Of a stretch of 8,544 nucleotides of DNA, positions 6,337-8,544 are shown one piece after another. Position 1 is the first letter of the stretch. Every line of letters begins with the position of its first letter. The position numbers and the translations under genes are program-made. The notes beneath the pieces are model-generated. The model searched no databases. It saw only the letters and a program-made list of their open reading frames with translations, and was not told the DNA's origin. Origin of the DNA: Verrucomicrobiales bacterium (GTDB lineage: Bacteria; Verrucomicrobiota; Verrucomicrobiia; Limisphaerales; JAFMIX01); contig JAFMIX010000082.1 in the NCBI GenBank assembly GCA_017853785.1, positions 1-8,544 of the forward strand, read 5' to 3'.

Positions 6337-7605
6337 CTACGCTCCCTGCTTGAGGTGGATGGTCTGCGTCGGGAACGCGAACTCGATGCGCTCGGCTTCG
6401 AAGCGTTGCTTGATCTGGAGGTTCAATTCCTGCAACGCGGCGAAATGCGCCTTCGGCTCCGTGCCGTTCCAGACGTGGACGACGAAGATGTTCAGCGTCG
6501 AATCCGTGAACTTGTTGAAGCTGATCACCAGGTCGGCGGTTTGCGGGTGGCTGCGGAACACTTCGCCGAGGATGGCCGTGGCGCGCTTCACCTTTTCCAC
6601 GGAGGTGTCGTAGGTCAGGCCGAAATTCATCTCGGTGCGGATGATGGGGCGGCGGGTGATGTTGGTGATGATGGTGTTACCCATCGTCTTGTTGGGGATG
6701 GCGACGAGGTGGCCGTCCAGATTGCGGATGCGCGTGCTGCGCAGGCCGATGGTTTCCACCGTGCCGTCCACGTTCTCCACCCGGATGCGGTCGCCGATGC
6801 GGAAGGGCTTGTCCATGAAAATCGCCACCGCGCCAAACAGGTTCGCCACCGTATCCTGCGCCGCGAGGCCGAGCGCGAGGCCGCCGACGGAAAGCCCGGC
6901 CAGCAGGCTCGTGATCTTGATGCCGAGGTTGTCCGCCGTGAGCACCACGGCGGCGATGAGCACGACGACCTTGGCGGTTTTGCGCACCAACGGGAGCAAT
7001 TGTTCCGCGAACGAACCATCCTCCGGCGCGGTGGCCGCTTTCTCGCGCCACAGCCCGACTAGCAGGTCCACGACTTTCAGCACCACGTAGGTGATGGAGC
7101 ACGCCACCACGACGACGAGGCCGCGCGAGAGGAATTTTTCCGCCGTCTCCGGCCACTGGAATACGCTCAAGCCGATGTGCAGGAAGATGACGAACGCCAC
7201 CACCTTCACCGGCCCGCGCAACAACTCCAGCACAAGGTCGTCGTATTTGGTTTCGGTCTTGGCCGCCCAGCGCTTGAGCCACACGCCGATGATGAAATCC
7301 AGCAGCTTGGAGACGTAGAACGCCAGCACGATGTAGATGAGCGAGGCCAGATATTTCCAGGCCGGCTCACCAAATATTTTTGTCTCGTTCAGGACGCGCA
7401 CTTCGTCCAACCGGAACGTCAGCGCGTGCTGATGGATCGGGAGGGGGCGCAAGGTCTTGGCCGGTTCGTTGGGGTGGATCGCGCCGGGCGCGTTGGTGCT
7501 GGTCGCGGCGTCTGGCGTTTGCGCGTTCGCCCACACCGCCCAGAAAGCGGTGACGAACAACACTGCCAGCCCGAACCGATACAACCATTCAAAACGCCAT
7601 TTCAT
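6337..7605 (-). CDS. MscS-family mechanosensitive ion channel
   Basis: 422 residues. MscS channels open under membrane tension and release solutes during hypo-osmotic shock. The N-terminus is a signal peptide (hydrophobic 11-26, likely cleaved after ANA at 28), followed by a periplasmic segment of about 55 residues (30-84). Membrane helices lie near 85-109, 131-149, 160-185 and 208-223. The pore helix and start of the MscS domain follow as LAGLSVGGLALGLAAQDTVANLFG (235-258) with the Gly/Ala packing typical of TM3. The beta domain has FRIGDRIRVENVDGTVETIG (268-287) and the IPNKTM loop (303-308), then the alpha/beta C-terminal domain to 422. It is larger than E. coli MscS (286 residues) because of the exported N-terminus and extra helices. 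The ATG at 7603-7605 gives the signal peptide, and a promoter lies directly upstream. It stops with TAG (6337-6339), showing TAG is a normal stop here. Confidence 0.95.
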   Translation of the reverse strand: MKWRFEWLYRFGLAVLFVTAFWAVWANAQTPDAATSTNAPGAIHPNEPAKTLRPLPIHQHALTFRLDEVRVLNETKIFGEPAWKYLASLIYIVLAFYVSKLLDFIIGVWLKRWAAKTETKYDDLVLELLRGPVKVVAFVIFLHIGLSVFQWPETAEKFLSRGLVVVVACSITYVVLKVVDLLVGLWREKAATAPEDGSFAEQLLPLVRKTAKVVVLIAAVVLTADNLGIKITSLLAGLSVGGLALGLAAQDTVANLFGAVAIFMDKPFRIGDRIRVENVDGTVETIGLRSTRIRNLDGHLVAIPNKTMGNTIITNITRRPIIRTEMNFGLTYDTSVEKVKRATAILGEVFRSHPQTADLVISFNKFTDSTLNIFVVHVWNGTEPKAHFAALQELNLQIKQRFEAERIEFAFPTQTIHLKQGA

Positions 7606-7611
7606 CCGGGA

Positions 7612-7640
7612 AAAATAGAAACCGCCGGCGGGTCTGCCAA
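7612..7640 (-). promoter_or_regulatory. Predicted promoter of the MscS gene
   Basis: On the minus strand TTGGCA (7635-7640), 17-base spacer, TATTTT (7612-7617), then six bases to the ATG. The expected transcript start falls on the A of the start codon, so the mRNA may be leaderless. The spacer contains the perfect palindrome CCGCCGGCGG (7622-7631), a possible protein-binding site but also easy to obtain by chance in GC-rich DNA. Confidence 0.45.
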
Positions 7641-7685
7641 CAGATTTTCACTGAAACTTGCGGCGCGCCCCGGGTTGAGGTCGGC

Positions 7686-7886
7686 TCAACCGCCGGCGAC
7701 GATCTTCACGATCTCCAAGCGGTCGCCCGCTTGAAGCCACCGTTGCGCGAATTCCGAGGGGGCCACGGCCGCGCCATTGTGCTCCACGACCACGCTGCGG
7801 GGGAGCAGGTCCTGTCGCAGCAGAAACTCCTCGATCGTGCAAGGGAGCATGGTCTCGATCTTGGTGCCGTTGGCCGTGACAAACAT
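7686..7886 (-). CDS. thiS: ThiS-like sulfur carrier protein
   Basis: 66 residues, the standard ThiS length. ThiS is a ubiquitin-fold carrier whose C-terminal Gly-Gly is adenylated and turned into a thiocarboxylate that donates sulfur for the thiazole ring of thiamine. Visible features are the N-terminal beta strand MFVTANGTK, the TIEEFLLRQDL helix (17-27), the family-typical VVVEHNGAAVAPSEFAQ (32-48), AGDRLEIVKIVAGG (53-66) and the terminal Gly65-Gly66. The start ATG at 7884-7886 gives the expected length. It lies 51 bp after the Fe-S carrier gene on the same strand and is probably co-transcribed. The next gene is the MscS channel, so thiG or other thiamine genes are not adjacent on this side. 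A related carrier (MoaD-like) is possible, but the spacing and motifs favour ThiS. Confidence 0.9.
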   Translation of the reverse strand: MFVTANGTKIETMLPCTIEEFLLRQDLLPRSVVVEHNGAAVAPSEFAQRWLQAGDRLEIVKIVAGG

Positions 7887-7937
7887 ATTGAAAGCGGACG
7901 CGATAGTTTTCGGGCGCGGCTGCGATTGTCCGTGCGC

Positions 7938-8285
7938 TCAAGTCCCGAAGGACTTGCCGCAACCGCAACTTTGTTTCGCTTGAGGGTTGGAAATCTTGAA
8001 ACCGCCGCCGGTGAGCGCGTCGCTGAAATCCACGGTCGTGCCGCGCACGTAATCGGCGCTGATGGCGTCCACCAGCACGGTCACGCCGTGTTGCTCGGCG
8101 GCGAGATCACCATCGCGCGGCTCGTCGAAGACCATGCCGTATTGCATGCCGGAGCAGCCGCCTTTCTCGACATACACGCGGAAGGCTTTGCCGGTGTTAT
8201 CCGGGTTCGCGAGCAAAGATTTGACCTCCTCCGCTGCGCGCGGCGTGAGGGTCAGGACGGTGGCGATGGTGGTCGTGGGGTTCAT
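7938..8285 (-). CDS. erpA: A-type iron-sulfur carrier (ErpA/IscA family)
   Basis: 115 residues. A-type carriers receive Fe-S clusters from the assembly scaffold and insert them into apoproteins in the cytoplasm. The three cluster-binding cysteines are present: Cys44 in GGCSGMQYG and Cys107/Cys109 in SCGCGKSF. The block CSGMQYGMVFDEPRDGD and FKISNPQAKQSCGCGKSF resemble ErpA more than SufA. The start is the ATG at 8283-8285, because LTLTPRAAEEVKSLL is the family opening and GGAG stands seven bases upstream, the clearest ribosome-binding site in the window. A longer reading from 8498 would add 71 low-complexity basic residues across the promoter. thiS follows 51 bp downstream. The gene diverges from the methyltransferase-like gene at the right edge. 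Confidence 0.93.
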   Translation of the reverse strand: MNPTTTIATVLTLTPRAAEEVKSLLANPDNTGKAFRVYVEKGGCSGMQYGMVFDEPRDGDLAAEQHGVTVLVDAISADYVRGTTVDFSDALTGGGFKISNPQAKQSCGCGKSFGT

Positions 8286-8302
8286 GACGAATCTCCGCAC
8301 CA

Positions 8303-8330
8303 AGGTTAAAGCCATTCGGGCGGCTGTCAA
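8303..8330 (-). promoter_or_regulatory. Predicted promoter of the Fe-S carrier gene
   Basis: On the minus strand a perfect TTGACA (8325-8330), 16-base spacer, and TAACCT (8303-8308). It has the same spacer length and a similar -10 box to the pgk promoter (TATCCT). The predicted start is near 8296, giving a leader of about 11 nt that begins with the GGAG ribosome-binding site. Confidence 0.5.
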
Positions 8331-8397
8331 CCGCGCCGCCCCGGCGCGCGGCGAAACGCAGCTTGTCTTGCCCCGTGGAATCAGCGACAACCTCCGC

Positions 8398-8544
8398 ATG
8401 TCGTCCGTCGTCACCATCGCCATCCACGCCAGCCAGTCGCCGGAAAATGTCCGGCGCGATCTGCTGGCGTCGCTCCGCACGCGCCGCGCGAACCACAAAT
8501 TTCACTACGACAGCGTCAAGCAGACCCAGAAGTGGCTCGCGCTG
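8398..8544 (+). CDS. N-terminal fragment, possibly an EgtD-like SAM-dependent methyltransferase
   Basis: 49 codons are visible from the ATG at 8398-8400 and the frame stays open to the right edge. The peptide starts MSSVVTIAIHASQSPENVRR, continues with a DLLASLRTRR helix, and has KFHYDSVKQTQKWLAL (34-49). The arrangement of a short helix ending in basic residues, then a K-F-x-Y-D element, recalls the N-terminus of histidine N-alpha-methyltransferases (EgtD family), and I recall similar openings in verrucomicrobial proteins with that annotation. The SAM-binding region is outside the window, so the product is tentative. A TTG in frame at 8368 is an alternative start. The gene is divergent from the Fe-S carrier, with 112 bp between start codons. 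Confidence 0.5.
   Translation, partial: MSSVVTIAIHASQSPENVRRDLLASLRTRRANHKFHYDSVKQTQKWLAL

Noticed and set aside
6097..7062. Plus-strand open frame of 321 codons opposite LABN and mscS
   Set aside because: Spans the antisense of two real genes and their gap; Asp/Arg/His-rich shadow sequence.
8286..8498. N-terminal extension of the Fe-S carrier from 8498
   Set aside because: It adds 71 low-complexity Arg/Ala-rich residues, runs over a perfect TTGACA box and the divergent gene, and ignores the ATG with a GGAG site at 8285.

Overview
This is a GC-rich bacterial chromosomal segment made mostly of housekeeping genes. The gene set (a pgk-tpiA glycolytic pair, a YajQ protein, an A-type Fe-S carrier next to a lone ThiS, a large GT-C membrane protein, stand-alone LABN and MscS proteins) and the near absence of Shine-Dalgarno sequences suggest a Gram-negative of the Planctomycetes-Verrucomicrobia-Chlamydiae group, most likely Verrucomicrobiota. 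This placement is inference from protein style; no rRNA is present.

Layout from left to right. At 1-2323 a minus-strand glycolytic operon runs pgk (1024-2280) then tpiA (556 to the window edge, C-terminus missing). A compact 456-bp cassette (567-1022) sits exactly in the gap between them. It has 20-bp terminal inverted repeats of CGCAAAG type around a GxxExxY/PDDEXK_3 nuclease-like gene, which is split by one in-frame amber codon. At 2382-5154 on the minus strand lie a 744-residue GT-C-type membrane glycosyltransferase and then a YajQ-family protein. At 5276-5873 on the plus strand are two tandem small one-helix membrane proteins that look like diverged duplicates and match no family I know. 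They converge on a minus-strand run: an LABN-domain membrane protein with a C-terminal zinc ribbon (5880-6284), an MscS channel (6337-7605), ThiS (7686-7886) and an ErpA/IscA-type Fe-S carrier (7938-8285). Divergent from the last, at the right edge, is the start of a plus-strand gene that may be an EgtD-like methyltransferase (8398 onward).

How they relate: pgk and tpiA are adjacent steps of lower glycolysis. The Fe-S carrier and ThiS are both sulfur-related. The GT-C protein and the LABN protein both suggest polyprenol- or lipid-linked sugar transfer at the inner membrane, with the two small membrane proteins between them.

The most noteworthy items are the inverted-repeat-bounded nuclease cassette in the glycolytic operon, the tandem small membrane proteins with a shared P-x4-PIL-x3-GL-x-P motif, the LABN-zinc ribbon fusion, and several predicted promoters whose -10 box lies only 6-17 nt before the start codon, suggesting leaderless or near-leaderless mRNAs.
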